Positions 53,240-63,035 of a DNA stretch of 64,000 bases are shown here, in pieces; position 1 is the first letter of the stretch, and each line of letters begins with the position of its first letter. The stretch spans positions 1 to 64,000 of the forward strand of contig JAUQQO010000037.1 of the NCBI GenBank assembly GCA_030549795.1, written 5' to 3'. The notes below the pieces were generated by a model that ran no database searches, was not told the origin of the DNA, and saw only the letters and a program-made list of their open reading frames with translations. The DNA is from Pseudomonadota bacterium. Lineage in GTDB: Bacteria > Pseudomonadota > Alphaproteobacteria > Geminicoccales > Geminicoccaceae. The translations under genes and the position numbers were made by a program.

Positions 53240-54826
53240 TCACGCGGTCTCCACCTTGTCAAGGTGGACAGCTTGGCCCGAGCCGGCAACCGCCGGCTTC
53301 GCCGCGAGGGCGGCGCGCAGCTCGGCGATCGAGAAGGCTCCCAAGGCGAGCGCGAAGACGACATAGGCGGGAGCGGCGAGCGCGATCGTCCCTGCAAGCC
53401 CCCACGGGCTCCCGATCGCGGGCAGGTTCTCGCGCACGAAAAACAGGCCGAGCGCCAACAGGCTCGCGCTCGCGACCAAGCGCGGCAGCTTGCGCCGCAG
53501 CTGCGGACCTGGGGCGAACGCACCGCGCCGCACGAGAATGGCGGCGAGAAGACCGGCGTTGAGCCAGTTCGAGAGCGCGGTCGCGAGCGCGATGCTGACA
53601 TGCCCCCAGTGGTCGATGGTGAGCAGGATAAAGAGGATGTTGGCGAGAAGGCAAACCGCTGCAACGGCGACCGGGGTGCGGGTGTCTTCGCGAGCGAAGA
53701 AGCCGGTTGCGAGCACCTTGACCAGCACGAAGGCGGGCAGCCCGAGCGCGAAGGCGGAAAGAGCCGCCGCGGTGGCGGTGGTCTCGGGAGGGCCGAAGGC
53801 GCCGCGCTCGAAGAGCACGCGCACGATCGGCTCGGCAAGCAGCACAAGCCCGACCGCAGCCGGCAGGCTGGCGAAAAGGCCGAGCTCGAGGGCGCGGTCG
53901 AAGTTGTGGCGCGCCGCCTCTTCGCGCCCGGCGCGCAACTGGCGGGCGAGCAGCGGCAGAAGCGCGGTACCCAGCGCCACCCCGACGAGTCCGAGCGGCA
54001 ATTGCACGAGCCGATCGGCGTAGAAGAGGTAGGAGATCGATCCGGTCGGCAGGTGCGAGGCGAACCAGGTGTCGATCACGAGGTTGAGCTGATAGACCCC
54101 GGCCCCGAACGCGCCGGGCAAAACCAGCTGCCAAAGCCGTCGCAGACGGGTCCGCTCGCGCCCGCGCGGCAGGCGTGGGACGAGCGCGAAGCCGGCGCGC
54201 GCGGCGGCGAGGAAGACGAGCGCGAGCTGCACGAACCCGGCGACGAGCACGCCCAAGGCGAGCAGATGCGCGGCACTGCTTCCGCGCAAAACGGCGAGCG
54301 CGAGCGCGAGGAGGAGCACGAGGTTGAGGAGCACAGGGGCGAAGGCGGCGGCAGCGAAGCGGCCGAGTCCGTTGAGGACACCAGAAAGCAGCGCGGCGAG
54401 CGAGATCGCGGCGAGATAGGGAAAGGTCAGGCGCGACAGTTCCACAGCAAGCGCATAGCGTTCGCTTCCGGGCTCGAAGCCGGTGGCGAGCAGGCGCACC
54501 AAAAGCGGCATCGCGAGCTCTGCTGCGAGCACCAGGGCGCCCAAGATCAACGCCATGACCGCGAAAGTGTGGCCGGCGAAGGCGCGCGCCGCTGCCGCTC
54601 CTTCCTGCTCGAGGGTGCGCGCGAACAAGGGCACGAAACCGGCGTTAAAGGCCCCCTCGGCGAACAGCCGACGCAGCATGTTGGCGAGTTTAAAGGCGAC
54701 GAAGAACGCGTCGGCGGCGACACCTGCACCGAGCACGGCAGCGATGCCGAGATCGCGCAGAAAACCGAGCACGCGCGAAAGCAGGGTCAAGGAACCGACG
54801 GTGGCGGCGGCACGGAGCAGATTCAC
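53240..54826 (-). CDS. murJ: MurJ, lipid II flippase
   Basis: The 528-residue protein has about 14 membrane helices and MurJ motifs: LLSRVLGFLRDLGIAAVLGA, DAFFVAFKLANMLRRLFAEG, AFNAGFVPLFARTLEQEG and QLNLVIDTWFASHLPTGSIS. It flips lipid II to the periplasm for peptidoglycan synthesis. GTG 54826 overlaps the glnD stop (GTGA). The glnD-murJ-trpS order is conserved in alphaproteobacteria. Confidence 0.95.
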   Translation of the reverse strand: MNLLRAAATVGSLTLLSRVLGFLRDLGIAAVLGAGVAADAFFVAFKLANMLRRLFAEGAFNAGFVPLFARTLEQEGAAAARAFAGHTFAVMALILGALVLAAELAMPLLVRLLATGFEPGSERYALAVELSRLTFPYLAAISLAALLSGVLNGLGRFAAAAFAPVLLNLVLLLALALAVLRGSSAAHLLALGVLVAGFVQLALVFLAAARAGFALVPRLPRGRERTRLRRLWQLVLPGAFGAGVYQLNLVIDTWFASHLPTGSISYLFYADRLVQLPLGLVGVALGTALLPLLARQLRAGREEAARHNFDRALELGLFASLPAAVGLVLLAEPIVRVLFERGAFGPPETTATAAALSAFALGLPAFVLVKVLATGFFAREDTRTPVAVAAVCLLANILFILLTIDHWGHVSIALATALSNWLNAGLLAAILVRRGAFAPGPQLRRKLPRLVASASLLALGLFFVRENLPAIGSPWGLAGTIALAAPAYVVFALALGAFSIAELRAALAAKPAVAGSGQAVHLDKVETA

Positions 54827-57549
54827 GGTGCGCTTCCGTTCTGCGGTCCGGCGAGGACTTCGAGCAGCCGCTTTTCAACGCGCGCGAGTTTGCTCTTGGC
54901 GGTGATCTTCAAGCCGAACACGTCTTTGACATAGAAGACGTCGACCACCCGCTCGCCGTAGGTCGCGATGTGCGCGCTCTGGATGACGATCCCAAGGTCT
55001 TTAAGGGCCTTGGCGAGGTCGTAGAGAAGGCCGGGGCGGTCGCGGCCGTTCACTTCGATGACCGAGAGGGTGCGGCTTGCGGCATTGTCGATGAGCACCC
55101 GCGGCTCGACCTCGAACAGCCGCACGCGGGGTGAGGGGGCGCGGCGGGCGAGCTCGCGCTCGAGCCAGAGCGGATCGGCGAGCGCGCGCTCGATGTTGCG
55201 GCGGATGCGCTCAAGGCGCGCCGGTTCGTCGATCGCTTGCATGGTCTCGGCGTCCTGGAAGCCGAGCACGTCGAAGGCCATGCCGTCGGTGGTGGTGAAG
55301 ATGCGGGCATCGACGATGCTCGCCCGGCTGAGCGCGAGCGCACCGGCGATTTCCAAAAAGAGCCCGGGATGATCGGGTGTGTAGATGATCACCTCGGTGC
55401 GCGAGCGGAACGTGTCGACGCGGAAATCGACGGTGAGCTTGGCGCCGTTGCGGTCGGCGGCACGCACCAGTTGCGCGTGGCGGATCAGCTCTTCAAGCGG
55501 GAAGCCCACCCAATAGCGGGGATCGTGACGCTCGACATAGCGCGCGATCTCCTCCGCGCTCCACGGTTCCTCGAGCTCGGCGAGCGCCCGTGCGAGGCGT
55601 TCGCGCGCCGCTTCCGCGCGCGCACTCGGCTTTCCGATTTCGCCGGTGGCCATGAGCTCCGCCGCGGCATTGTAGAGATCGCGCAGCAATTGCCCCTTCC
55701 AGCCGTTCCACACCTGCGGACCGACGGCGCGAATATCGGCTGCGGTCAGCACCAAAAGGAGCTTGAGCCGCTCCGGGGATTGCACGATCGACACGAAGTC
55801 CTGGATCGTTTTGGGTTCGTCGAGATCGCGTTTGAACGCGGTATCGCTCATCAAGAGGTGATGGCGCACGAGCCAGGCGACCGTCTCGATCACCGCATCC
55901 GACACGCCCAAGCGGCGGCATAGGTTGCGAGCGAGCTCGGCGCCGATGACGCTGTGGTCGCCACCGCGCCCCTTGCCGAGATCGTGGCAGAAGGTCGCAA
56001 GGAAGAGCTCGGTGCGCGAGGCGAGGGTGGGCATGATCGCGGTGGCAAGCGGCAGCTCGTGCGCGAGCTCGCCGCGCTCGATCTGCGCGAGAATGCCGAT
56101 CGCCCGAATGGTGTGCTCGTCAACCGTATAGACGTGGTAGAGATCATATTGCATCTGCGCGACGATGCGGCCGAACTCGGGCACGAAGCGGCCCAAAAGC
56201 CCGGCTTCGTTCATGCGCGCGAGTGCAAGGGCCGGGTCTTTGCGCGACAAGAGGATCTCGAGAAACAGCCGGTTGGCGGCGGGATCGGCGCGCAAGCTGG
56301 CGTCGACCCGCTTGAGATTGTGGGCGAGCGCGGCAAGTGCCTTGGGATGGATGTCGAGCTCGCGTTCTTGGGCGAGGTGGAAGAGCTCGAGCATTGCCAC
56401 CGGCCGCCGCTCGAAGAGATCGGGTTCGGCGAGATCGACCCGCGCGCCGTGGATCCAAAAGCCGTTGATCTTGCGGCGGCCGAAGCCGAAACGCGGCAGA
56501 CGGAAGCGCGGCCGGCGCTGGTGTTGGTCCTCGAGCGCCGCGCAGACGATGCGGGTGAGCGCACCCACTTCCTTAGCGACGAGATAATAGCGCTTCATCA
56601 AGCGCTCGACCGCTCGCATCCGTCCGCGGTCGCGAAAACCCATGCGGCGCGCGACTTCCGGCTGGCGCTCGAAGGTGAGCCGCTCTTCGGCGCGCCCGGC
56701 GAGCCAATGCAGATGACAGCGCACCGTCCATAAAAACCGCCGCGAGCGGCGGAAGGTCGTAAGCGCCTGGGGGGTGAGCACACCGACTTTGACGAGTTCG
56801 CTCGGGTCCTTGACCCCGTAGAGGAAGCGGCCGATCCACATAAGCGTCTGCAGATCGCGCAACCCGCCCTTGCCCTCTTTGACGTTGGGCTCGAGCAGAT
56901 AGCGGCTGTCGCCCGTGCGGCGATGCCGCTCATCGCGCTCGGCGAGCTTGGCCTCGATGAATTCGGGTCCATGACCCTGTCGGATCTCGCGGTCAAAAAC
57001 GCGCACGAGATCCTCAAAGAGCTGCCGCTCGCCCCACAGAAAGCGCGCTTCGAGAAGGTTGGTTTTGACCGTGAGGTCTTCTTGAGCGAGCTTGATGCAC
57101 TCAGCGACGGTGCGCAGGGCGTTGCCGACCTTAAAACCGAGGTCCCACAGCCGGTGCATAAGGAATTCTGTCATCTGCTCGACATAGGGCGCCGGCTTGT
57201 AGGGATGCAGGAACAGGATGTCGATGTCGGAAAAGGGCGCGAGTTCGGCGCGCCCGTACCCGCCCACCGCGACCACCGAAAGACGTTCGGCGGTGGTGCG
57301 GTTGGCACTGCCGAAGCGGGCATCGGCCCAATCGAGCGCTGCGATCACGATCTCATCGACCAGCTCGGCGAGCTCCTTGTGGACGATCTCGGCCGAGCCG
57401 CCGGCCTCGAACCAGGCGCGGATGCTCGCCCGTCCGGCGGCGAGATGGGCTTTAAGCGCGGCTGTCAGTTCCTCTACGTTGCGCGCGTCGCGCCAGAGGG
57501 CAAGCGGTGCCGCCGGCCGGAGCTGGCCGCGGACGAGTTCGCTGGCCAT
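54823..57549 (-). CDS. glnD: GlnD, bifunctional uridylyltransferase/uridylyl-removing PII-modifying enzyme
   Basis: The 908-residue protein has, in order, the nucleotidyltransferase domain (VVAVGGYGRAELAPFSDIDI with the catalytic Asp pair), a GlnD helical region, the HD hydrolase domain (TFCHDLGKGRGGDHSVIGAE) and two C-terminal ACT domains (TPDHPGLFLEIAGALALSRA; NGRDRPGLLYDLAKALKDLG) that sense glutamine. It uridylylates PII under nitrogen limitation. ATG 57549 is chosen at MASELVRG; an upstream in-frame start at 57648 would add 33 poorly conserved residues. Confidence 0.95.
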   Translation of the reverse strand: MASELVRGQLRPAAPLALWRDARNVEELTAALKAHLAAGRASIRAWFEAGGSAEIVHKELAELVDEIVIAALDWADARFGSANRTTAERLSVVAVGGYGRAELAPFSDIDILFLHPYKPAPYVEQMTEFLMHRLWDLGFKVGNALRTVAECIKLAQEDLTVKTNLLEARFLWGERQLFEDLVRVFDREIRQGHGPEFIEAKLAERDERHRRTGDSRYLLEPNVKEGKGGLRDLQTLMWIGRFLYGVKDPSELVKVGVLTPQALTTFRRSRRFLWTVRCHLHWLAGRAEERLTFERQPEVARRMGFRDRGRMRAVERLMKRYYLVAKEVGALTRIVCAALEDQHQRRPRFRLPRFGFGRRKINGFWIHGARVDLAEPDLFERRPVAMLELFHLAQERELDIHPKALAALAHNLKRVDASLRADPAANRLFLEILLSRKDPALALARMNEAGLLGRFVPEFGRIVAQMQYDLYHVYTVDEHTIRAIGILAQIERGELAHELPLATAIMPTLASRTELFLATFCHDLGKGRGGDHSVIGAELARNLCRRLGVSDAVIETVAWLVRHHLLMSDTAFKRDLDEPKTIQDFVSIVQSPERLKLLLVLTAADIRAVGPQVWNGWKGQLLRDLYNAAAELMATGEIGKPSARAEAARERLARALAELEEPWSAEEIARYVERHDPRYWVGFPLEELIRHAQLVRAADRNGAKLTVDFRVDTFRSRTEVIIYTPDHPGLFLEIAGALALSRASIVDARIFTTTDGMAFDVLGFQDAETMQAIDEPARLERIRRNIERALADPLWLERELARRAPSPRVRLFEVEPRVLIDNAASRTLSVIEVNGRDRPGLLYDLAKALKDLGIVIQSAHIATYGERVVDVFYVKDVFGLKITAKSKLARVEKRLLEVLAGPQNGSAP

Positions 57550-57613
57550 GGGCGCGGGGTTCACGGACAATCGCCCGGGGTGGCCGCGCCCCGCGGTCGC
57601 ACCCGAGATCGCC

Positions 57614-57641
57614 TTGTTCGCCGCACTTCGGCTGCTATCCT
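57614..57641 (+). promoter_or_regulatory. Possible promoter of the ccm operon
   Basis: TTGTTC (57614-57619) and TATCCT (57636-57641) are 16 bp apart, 43 bp before the ccmD start in the 134-bp gap divergent from glnD. Matches to sigma-70 consensus are only moderate. Confidence 0.3.
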
Positions 57642-57683
57642 CCTGCAAAGCATCGAGGTGAGATCACAAAGGACGCGGGGGCG

Positions 57684-57899
57684 GTGCGCGAGTTCCTGGC
57701 GATGGGTGGCTATGGGCCCTATGTGTGGGCCGCATACGGCTTCAGCCTCGCGGCTCTCGTGGCCCTGTTCTGGCAGAGTTGGTATCGCGCGCGCAAGCGC
57801 ACGGCGGAGGCCGAGCGGATCAAGGCCGAACGCCGAAGCGAAGCGCGCCGCGCGCGCCTCGCCGAGCGGCGGCCGCGCGTCCATCCCGGTGAAGGCTGA
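57684..57899 (+). CDS. ccmD: CcmD, small heme exporter subunit
   Basis: The 71-residue protein has the CcmD form: MGGYGPYVWAAYGFSLAALV as a single membrane helix preceded by a Gly/Tyr motif, then a strongly basic cytoplasmic tail. It releases holo-CcmE from the CcmABC complex. GTG 57684 is used as start (AAGGA upstream); ATG 57702 is possible. It is the first gene of ccmDEFGHI; ccmABC are not in the window. Confidence 0.85.
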   Translation: MREFLAMGGYGPYVWAAYGFSLAALVALFWQSWYRARKRTAEAERIKAERRSEARRARLAERRPRVHPGEG

Positions 57900-57917
57900 G
57901 CCTGCCGGAGTTGCCAC

Positions 57918-58391
57918 ATGCGCCTGCGCAAGCGTCAGCGCCTGATCCTGGTTCTGCTCGCCCTGCTCTTAGGTGGGGGTTCGACAGCCCTCGTGCTCGC
58001 AGCACTGGGCGAAAAAGTCTCGCTTTTCCTTTCCCCGAGCGATCTCCTCGCGCGCCCGATCGAACCCGGAAAACCCTTCCGGCTGGGCGGTCTCGTAGCC
58101 GCGGGGAGCATCGAGCGCCGCCCCGATGGCGAGATCCGCTTTCTCGTGACCGACGGAGCGCACCAGGTCCCGGTCGCCTACCGCGGTGTGCTGCCCGATC
58201 TCTTCCGCGAAGGTCAAGGCGTGGTCACTCAGGGAGCGCTCGATCCGACGGGGCTCTTCCGCGCCAAGGAAGTGCTCGCCAAACATGATGAAAACTACAT
58301 GCCGCGCGAGGTCGCCGACGCCATCAAGCGAAGCGGCCAGTGGAAGGACCCGGGATCGAACGCGGCAATTAACGGAGCTCCTGCGCGATGA
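57918..58391 (+). CDS. ccmE: CcmE, heme chaperone
   Basis: The 157-residue protein has an N-terminal membrane anchor (LILVLLALLLGGGSTALVLA), a beta-barrel OB domain (FRLGGLVAAGSIERRPDGEI; VAYRGVLPDLFREGQGVVTQ) and the heme-binding motif VLAKHDENYMP with H123 and the Tyr. It binds heme covalently in the periplasm and hands it to CcmF. The stop overlaps the ccmF ATG by 4 bp. Confidence 0.95.
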   Translation: MRLRKRQRLILVLLALLLGGGSTALVLAALGEKVSLFLSPSDLLARPIEPGKPFRLGGLVAAGSIERRPDGEIRFLVTDGAHQVPVAYRGVLPDLFREGQGVVTQGALDPTGLFRAKEVLAKHDENYMPREVADAIKRSGQWKDPGSNAAINGAPAR

Positions 58392-60367
58392 TCGCCGAGC
58401 TCGGCCATTTCGCCCTCGTCCTCGCCTTTGCGGTGGCGCTCGTTCAGGGCACTTTGCCCTTGCTCGGTGCAGCGCGCCGCGACGCTACACTGCTCGGGGT
58501 GGCTGGCCCCGCGGCGCTCGTGCAGTTCTTGCTGGTCGCGCTCGCCTTCGGCGCGCTCGTCCATCTCTATGTCGTCTCGGATTTCTCCGTCGCCAACGTC
58601 TTCCAGAACTCGCATCAATCGAAACCCTTGCTCTATCGCATTACCGGGGTGTGGGGAAATCACGAGGGCTCGCTTTTGTTGTGGGTGCTCATTCTTGCCC
58701 TTTTCGGAGCGGCGGTGGCCGCCTTCGGCCACAACCTTCCGGTCGTGTTCCGCGCCCGCGTGCTCGCCGTTCAAGCCCTCATCGCGGTGGGGTTCCTCGC
58801 CTTCACGCTGTTCACCTCCAACCCCTTCGCGCGGCTCGATCCCGCCCCGCTTGAAGGCCGTGGCCTCAATCCGATCCTGCAAGACCCCGGGCTCGCCTTT
58901 CACCCGCCGCTTCTTTACCTCGGCTATGTGGGATTCTCGACCACCTTCTCTTTCGCCATCGCCGGGCTACTCGAAGGGCGTATTGATCCGAGTTGGGCGC
59001 GCTGGCTTCGGCCCTGGACGCTTTTGGCGTGGATCGCGCTCACCCTCGGCATCGCCCTTGGCTCCTATTGGGCCTATTACGAGCTCGGCTGGGGCGGGTT
59101 CTGGTTTTGGGATCCGGTTGAGAACGCTTCCTTCATGCCGTGGCTCGCGGGAACCGCGCTCTTGCACTCGGCCATCGTGGTTGAAAAGCGCGATACGCTC
59201 AAAAGCTGGACGATTCTTCTCGCCATTGTGACGTTCGCTTTGTCCTTGCTCGGCACCTTCCTCGTCCGCTCGGGAGTGCTCACCTCGGTGCACGCCTTCG
59301 CTTCCGACCCCGCGCGTGGCGTGTTCATCCTGGTTCTGCTCGTGCTTGCCGTGGGACTCGCGCTTGCCCTTTATGCCTGGCGCGCCCCGTCGTTGCGCGG
59401 CGGCGGCAGCTTCGCGCCGATCTCCCGCGAGGGGGCCCTGTTGCTCAACAATCTTTTGTTGGCTTCGGCCACTGCCACGGTCTTGTTGGGCACGCTCTAT
59501 CCGTTAGCGCTCGAGGTCATCGGAGGTCCCAAGATCTCGGTCGGCCCACCTTATTTCAACGCTACGTTCGTCCCGCTCATGGTGCCGCTCCTTGCCTTGC
59601 TCCCGGTCGGTGCCATCATGGCCTGGAAGCGCGCCGATCTCTTCGAGGCGCTGCAGCGGCTCTGGCTCGCTGCGGCTGCGGCCGTGGCGTGCGGGGTGAT
59701 CGTCCTGGTGGCGACGGATCTGCGCGCGGGCCTTGCCTGTCTCGGCTACGCTTTGGGGGTGTGGACGATCCTCGGTGCGCTCACCGATCCTTTAAGCCGC
59801 GCTGCGCGCGCCGCTGGCGGCCTCGCGCGCTTCGCGCGGCGCCTTTTGTCGCTGCCGCGGGCGAGTTGGGCGGTGGCGGTCGCCCATGCCGGGCTTGGGG
59901 TGCTCGTGATCGGGATTACCGCGGTATCGACCGGGCAAAGCGAGCGCATCCTGGCTATGAAACCGGGTGATGTGGCTGAGATCGCAGGCTATTCGGTGCG
60001 CTTTGAGGGCGTGCGGGAGGTGCGCGGACCGAACTGGATCGCCCAGCGCGGCACCTTCACCGTGACCCGTGACGGCGCCTTCGTGACCGAGATCTTCTCG
60101 GACAAGCGCTTCTTCATCGTCGAACAGCGGCCGACCACCGAGGCCGGCATCCACACCACGGTCTTGCGCGATCTCTATTTCGTGCTCGGCGATCCGCTTG
60201 CCGAAGGTGCTTGGAGCGTGCGCCTCTATCACAACCCGCTCGCACTTTGGATGTGGGGGGGTGCGCTGTTGATGGCGCTCGGCGGCCTGATCTCTCTTTC
60301 CGATCGGCGGCTGCGGGTCGGAGCACCCCGTCCGGCGCGCGTTGCCGTGGGCGCGTCGGCGCCATGA
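58388..60367 (+). CDS. ccmF: CcmF, cytochrome c heme lyase subunit
   Basis: The 659-residue protein has about 15 membrane helices, GNHEGSLLLWVLILALFGAA, LLYLGYVGFSTTFSFAIAGL with a heme-ligand-type His nearby, and the WWD domain GWGGFWFWDPVENASFMPWL that presents heme. It joins heme to apocytochrome c with CcmH/I. Start overlaps ccmE, stop overlaps ccmG (ATGA). Confidence 0.96.
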   Translation: MIAELGHFALVLAFAVALVQGTLPLLGAARRDATLLGVAGPAALVQFLLVALAFGALVHLYVVSDFSVANVFQNSHQSKPLLYRITGVWGNHEGSLLLWVLILALFGAAVAAFGHNLPVVFRARVLAVQALIAVGFLAFTLFTSNPFARLDPAPLEGRGLNPILQDPGLAFHPPLLYLGYVGFSTTFSFAIAGLLEGRIDPSWARWLRPWTLLAWIALTLGIALGSYWAYYELGWGGFWFWDPVENASFMPWLAGTALLHSAIVVEKRDTLKSWTILLAIVTFALSLLGTFLVRSGVLTSVHAFASDPARGVFILVLLVLAVGLALALYAWRAPSLRGGGSFAPISREGALLLNNLLLASATATVLLGTLYPLALEVIGGPKISVGPPYFNATFVPLMVPLLALLPVGAIMAWKRADLFEALQRLWLAAAAAVACGVIVLVATDLRAGLACLGYALGVWTILGALTDPLSRAARAAGGLARFARRLLSLPRASWAVAVAHAGLGVLVIGITAVSTGQSERILAMKPGDVAEIAGYSVRFEGVREVRGPNWIAQRGTFTVTRDGAFVTEIFSDKRFFIVEQRPTTEAGIHTTVLRDLYFVLGDPLAEGAWSVRLYHNPLALWMWGGALLMALGGLISLSDRRLRVGAPRPARVAVGASAP

Positions 60368-60933
60368 GCGCGCGGCTTGACACCGGGCGGCCGCAGCGTC
60401 TCGGGCGCGGCTGGCTCTATCTTCTGCCCGTCCTGCTCTTTGCCGCGATCGGGGTGGTGTTGGCGCTCGGCCTCGAACGCGACGCGCGCACGCTGCCTTC
60501 GGTGTTGATCGACAAGCCCGCCCCCGAGTTCGCGCTGCCGCCACTTCCCGGCCGCGACGACCGCGGCTTTACGCGCGCCGATCTCAACGGGCAGGTGGCG
60601 CTCGTCAACATCTTCGCCTCCTGGTGCGTGCCCTGTCGGATCGAACATCCCGTCCTCGAACAGCTGGCCCGTGAAGGCGTGGTCGTGCACGCCATCAACT
60701 ACAAAGACGACCCGCGCGATGCGCTCGCGTTCTTGCGCACGCTGGGCGACCCCTTCGCGCGCGTGGGCATGGACCGCGAGGGGCGGGCGGCGATCGATTG
60801 GGGCGTCTATGGCGTGCCCGAGACCTTCGTGATCGACCGCGAGGGACGTATCCGTTACCGTCATGTCGGGCCGATCCAGCCGCGCGATCTCGAGCGCACA
60901 CTGCGCCCACTGCTCGCGAAGCTCGCACAATGA
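60364..60933 (+). CDS. ccmG: CcmG/DsbE, periplasmic thiol-disulfide oxidoreductase
   Basis: The 189-residue protein has an N-terminal anchor (LYLLPVLLFAAIGVVLALGL), a thioredoxin fold with the redox motif FASWCVPCRIEHP (C88, C91), the Ccm-specific acidic region INYKDDPRDALAFL, and GVYGVPETFVIDREGRIRYR. It keeps apocytochrome cysteines reduced. Overlaps by ATGA on both sides. Confidence 0.95.
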   Translation: MSARLDTGRPQRLGRGWLYLLPVLLFAAIGVVLALGLERDARTLPSVLIDKPAPEFALPPLPGRDDRGFTRADLNGQVALVNIFASWCVPCRIEHPVLEQLAREGVVVHAINYKDDPRDALAFLRTLGDPFARVGMDREGRAAIDWGVYGVPETFVIDREGRIRYRHVGPIQPRDLERTLRPLLAKLAQ

Positions 60934-61415
60934 TCCGCGCGCGCCTGCTCCTCGCCGTGCCGCTCCTTTTGCTCGCGCTGTCGGCGCGCGCCGTCACCGG
61001 ACCCGACGAGATGCTCGCCGATCCCGAGCTGGAAGCGCGCGCGCGCGCCCTCGGCAAGGAGCTGCGTTGTCTTGTTTGCCAGAACCAGTCGATCGACGAC
61101 TCGGACGCGCCGCTCGCCCGCGATCTGCGGCGGATCGTGCGCGAGCAGCTGGTTGCCGGCGCGAGCGAGGCCGAGATCAAGCGCTTTCTCGTCGAACGTT
61201 ACGGTGAGTTCGTGCTCCTTAAGCCTCCGGTTTCGCCCGCCACATGGCTTTTGTGGGCGGGGCCGTTCCTTATGGCCGCGGCGGGGGCCGCGCTCGTATG
61301 GACTTTTGTGCGCGCGCGATCGGTAAGGCCTGAAGAGGTGACGGAACTCACCGCCGAGGAGCGGCAGGCACTCGAGCGCTTGCTCGAAGGCGGAAGCGGC
61401 GAGCGGACGCGATGA
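60930..61415 (+). CDS. ccmH: CcmH, cytochrome c maturation thiol oxidoreductase
   Basis: The 161-residue protein has a signal peptide (LLLAVPLLLLALSARA), the redox motif LRCLVCQNQSIDDSDAPLAR (C47, C50), LVERYGEFVLLKPP and one C-terminal membrane helix. This is the short CcmH/CcmL-like form; the TPR part is encoded separately as ccmI. ATGA overlaps on both sides. Confidence 0.95.
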   Translation: MIRARLLLAVPLLLLALSARAVTGPDEMLADPELEARARALGKELRCLVCQNQSIDDSDAPLARDLRRIVREQLVAGASEAEIKRFLVERYGEFVLLKPPVSPATWLLWAGPFLMAAAGAALVWTFVRARSVRPEEVTELTAEERQALERLLEGGSGERTR

Positions 61416-62803
61416 GCCTCGTGATTGCCGGGTCGCTTTTGACCCTGCTCGTGCTCGCTGTCCTCGCTTGGCCCCTCTGGCGGCGGCCGCAGAGCCGAGG
61501 GAAGGAGGAAGAGCTGGCGATCTATCGCGCCCAGCTCGCCGAGCTCGAGCGCGATCGCGCGCGCGGGCTCATCGCTGCCGAGGAGGCAGCGACGGCGCGG
61601 CGCGAGATCGAGCGTCGGCTCCTGCGCGCTGCAGCGCGGCGCGAGCCGCCGCTCGCGATCACGGCTTCGGGCCGGGTGCTGGTAGCCGCGAGTCTCATCG
61701 CCGTGCCGGTGCTGGCCGGGTTTCTCTATGCCCGGTTGGGCTCGCCGCAGCTGCCCGACCAGCCGCTCGCGGCGCGCAGCCTACCGCTGCAGGAGGGGCC
61801 CGACATCCGTGAGATGGTGGCACGGCTCGAGCGTCGGCTGGAGGCGGAGCCCGAGGCGCTCGACGGCTGGCTTTTGCTCGCCCGCTCCAAAGCGGCGCTC
61901 GGCGATCCGCTCGCCGGCATCGCCGCGGCGCGGCGCGCGCTCGCGCTCGCGCCCGACTCGCTTTCGGCGCTTGTCACGCTCGCCGAACTCTTGGTCCAGG
62001 CGAGCGGTGGGGTGGTGCCGCCGGAAGCGCGCGCCCTTTTCGAGCGGGTGCGTGCCAAAGATCCGCACGAGCCGCGCGCCGGCTATTATCTCGGTCTCGC
62101 TGCGCTGCAGGCGGGCGATGCCGCAGCGGCGCTTGAGGGCTGGGAACGTCTGTTGCGCGAGGCGCCCGCAGATGCCCCTTGGCGTGCGGCGGTGGTGGCA
62201 GCGATGCGTGCTGCCGCGCGTGAGCAGGGCATCGATCTCGAGCCCATGCTCGCGCGCGCCCAAGCGCGCGCGACGAACCAGGAGGCATCGGGCCAGGCGC
62301 GGGCTCCTTCCGAGCTCTCCGAGCGAGCGCGGGCGATTGCGGCACTGCCGCCCGAAGAACGGCTGGCGGCGATTCGCGGCATGGTCGAGGCGCTCGAGGC
62401 GCGGCTTCAGGCCCAAGGCGGAGATGCCGAGGGCTGGGCGCGGCTCGGCCGCGCGCGCCTGGTTCTGGGCGAACCCGAACGCGCGCGCGCCGCCTTTGCG
62501 CGCGCACTCGCCCTGCGGCCCGATGACCCCGGTCTCCTTTCCGATTACGCCGGCACACTGCTCGGGCCTCCCGATCGAGCGGGGTTGCCTTCGGTCGGTG
62601 CGGAGGCCCGCGAAGCGTACGAGAGGCTCGCGCTGCTCGCCCCCGACCATCCCGAGCCCTGGTGGTATCTCGGCATCGCCGCCCTACAAGCGGGCCGGAC
62701 CGAAGAAGCCCGCCGCCACTGGCGCCGCGTGCTCTCGCTCTTACCCGAGGATCATCCAGACCGAGCCGCGATCAGCGAGAGGCTTTCTGCCATCGGCGGT
62801 TGA
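61412..62803 (+). CDS. ccmI: CcmI, TPR apocytochrome c chaperone
   Basis: The 463-residue protein has two N-terminal membrane helices (SLLTLLVLAVLAWPLWRRP; VLVAASLIAVPVLAGFLYARL) around a cytosolic heptad region (EEELAIYRAQLAELERDRAR), then a periplasmic TPR domain: LDGWLLLARSKAALGDPLAG, GYYLGLAALQAGDAAAALEG, and further repeats to the end. It binds the C-terminus of apocytochromes c2. It ends the ccm operon. Confidence 0.92.
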   Translation: MSLVIAGSLLTLLVLAVLAWPLWRRPQSRGKEEELAIYRAQLAELERDRARGLIAAEEAATARREIERRLLRAAARREPPLAITASGRVLVAASLIAVPVLAGFLYARLGSPQLPDQPLAARSLPLQEGPDIREMVARLERRLEAEPEALDGWLLLARSKAALGDPLAGIAAARRALALAPDSLSALVTLAELLVQASGGVVPPEARALFERVRAKDPHEPRAGYYLGLAALQAGDAAAALEGWERLLREAPADAPWRAAVVAAMRAAAREQGIDLEPMLARAQARATNQEASGQARAPSELSERARAIAALPPEERLAAIRGMVEALEARLQAQGGDAEGWARLGRARLVLGEPERARAAFARALALRPDDPGLLSDYAGTLLGPPDRAGLPSVGAEAREAYERLALLAPDHPEPWWYLGIAALQAGRTEEARRHWRRVLSLLPEDHPDRAAISERLSAIGG

Positions 62804-62967
62804 GTGCCTCGGCCTGAAAGGCTGGAGGGCGCTACCGGTGCGACGGCTGCTGCCGACGCGCGAGGGTGCGATTGTTGCTTACTTAGCTGCGGGTATCCGA
62901 TGCTCGCGCGCACGAGCACGGTGGGCACGGCCAAGGCCGGAGGAGGCGGCAGGGGCGGCCCATGACC

Positions 62968-63027
62968 GGCGCGAAAAAGCGCGTCTTGTGCTTGGCCGTT
63001 GCTGCCAGGGGCCGGGTTGCGACGGCC
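62968..63027 (+). terminator. Two stem-loops after the ccm operon
   Basis: The 232-bp convergent gap holds GGCGCG-AAAAAG-CGCGTC followed by TTGTGCTT (62968-62993) and GGCCGTTGC / GCGACGGCC around a 16-nt loop (62994-63027). In both, one pair is a G.U wobble that forms only in plus-strand RNA, which points to termination of the ccm transcript. Otherwise the gap shows no gene. Confidence 0.4.
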
Positions 63028-63035
63028 TTAGAACC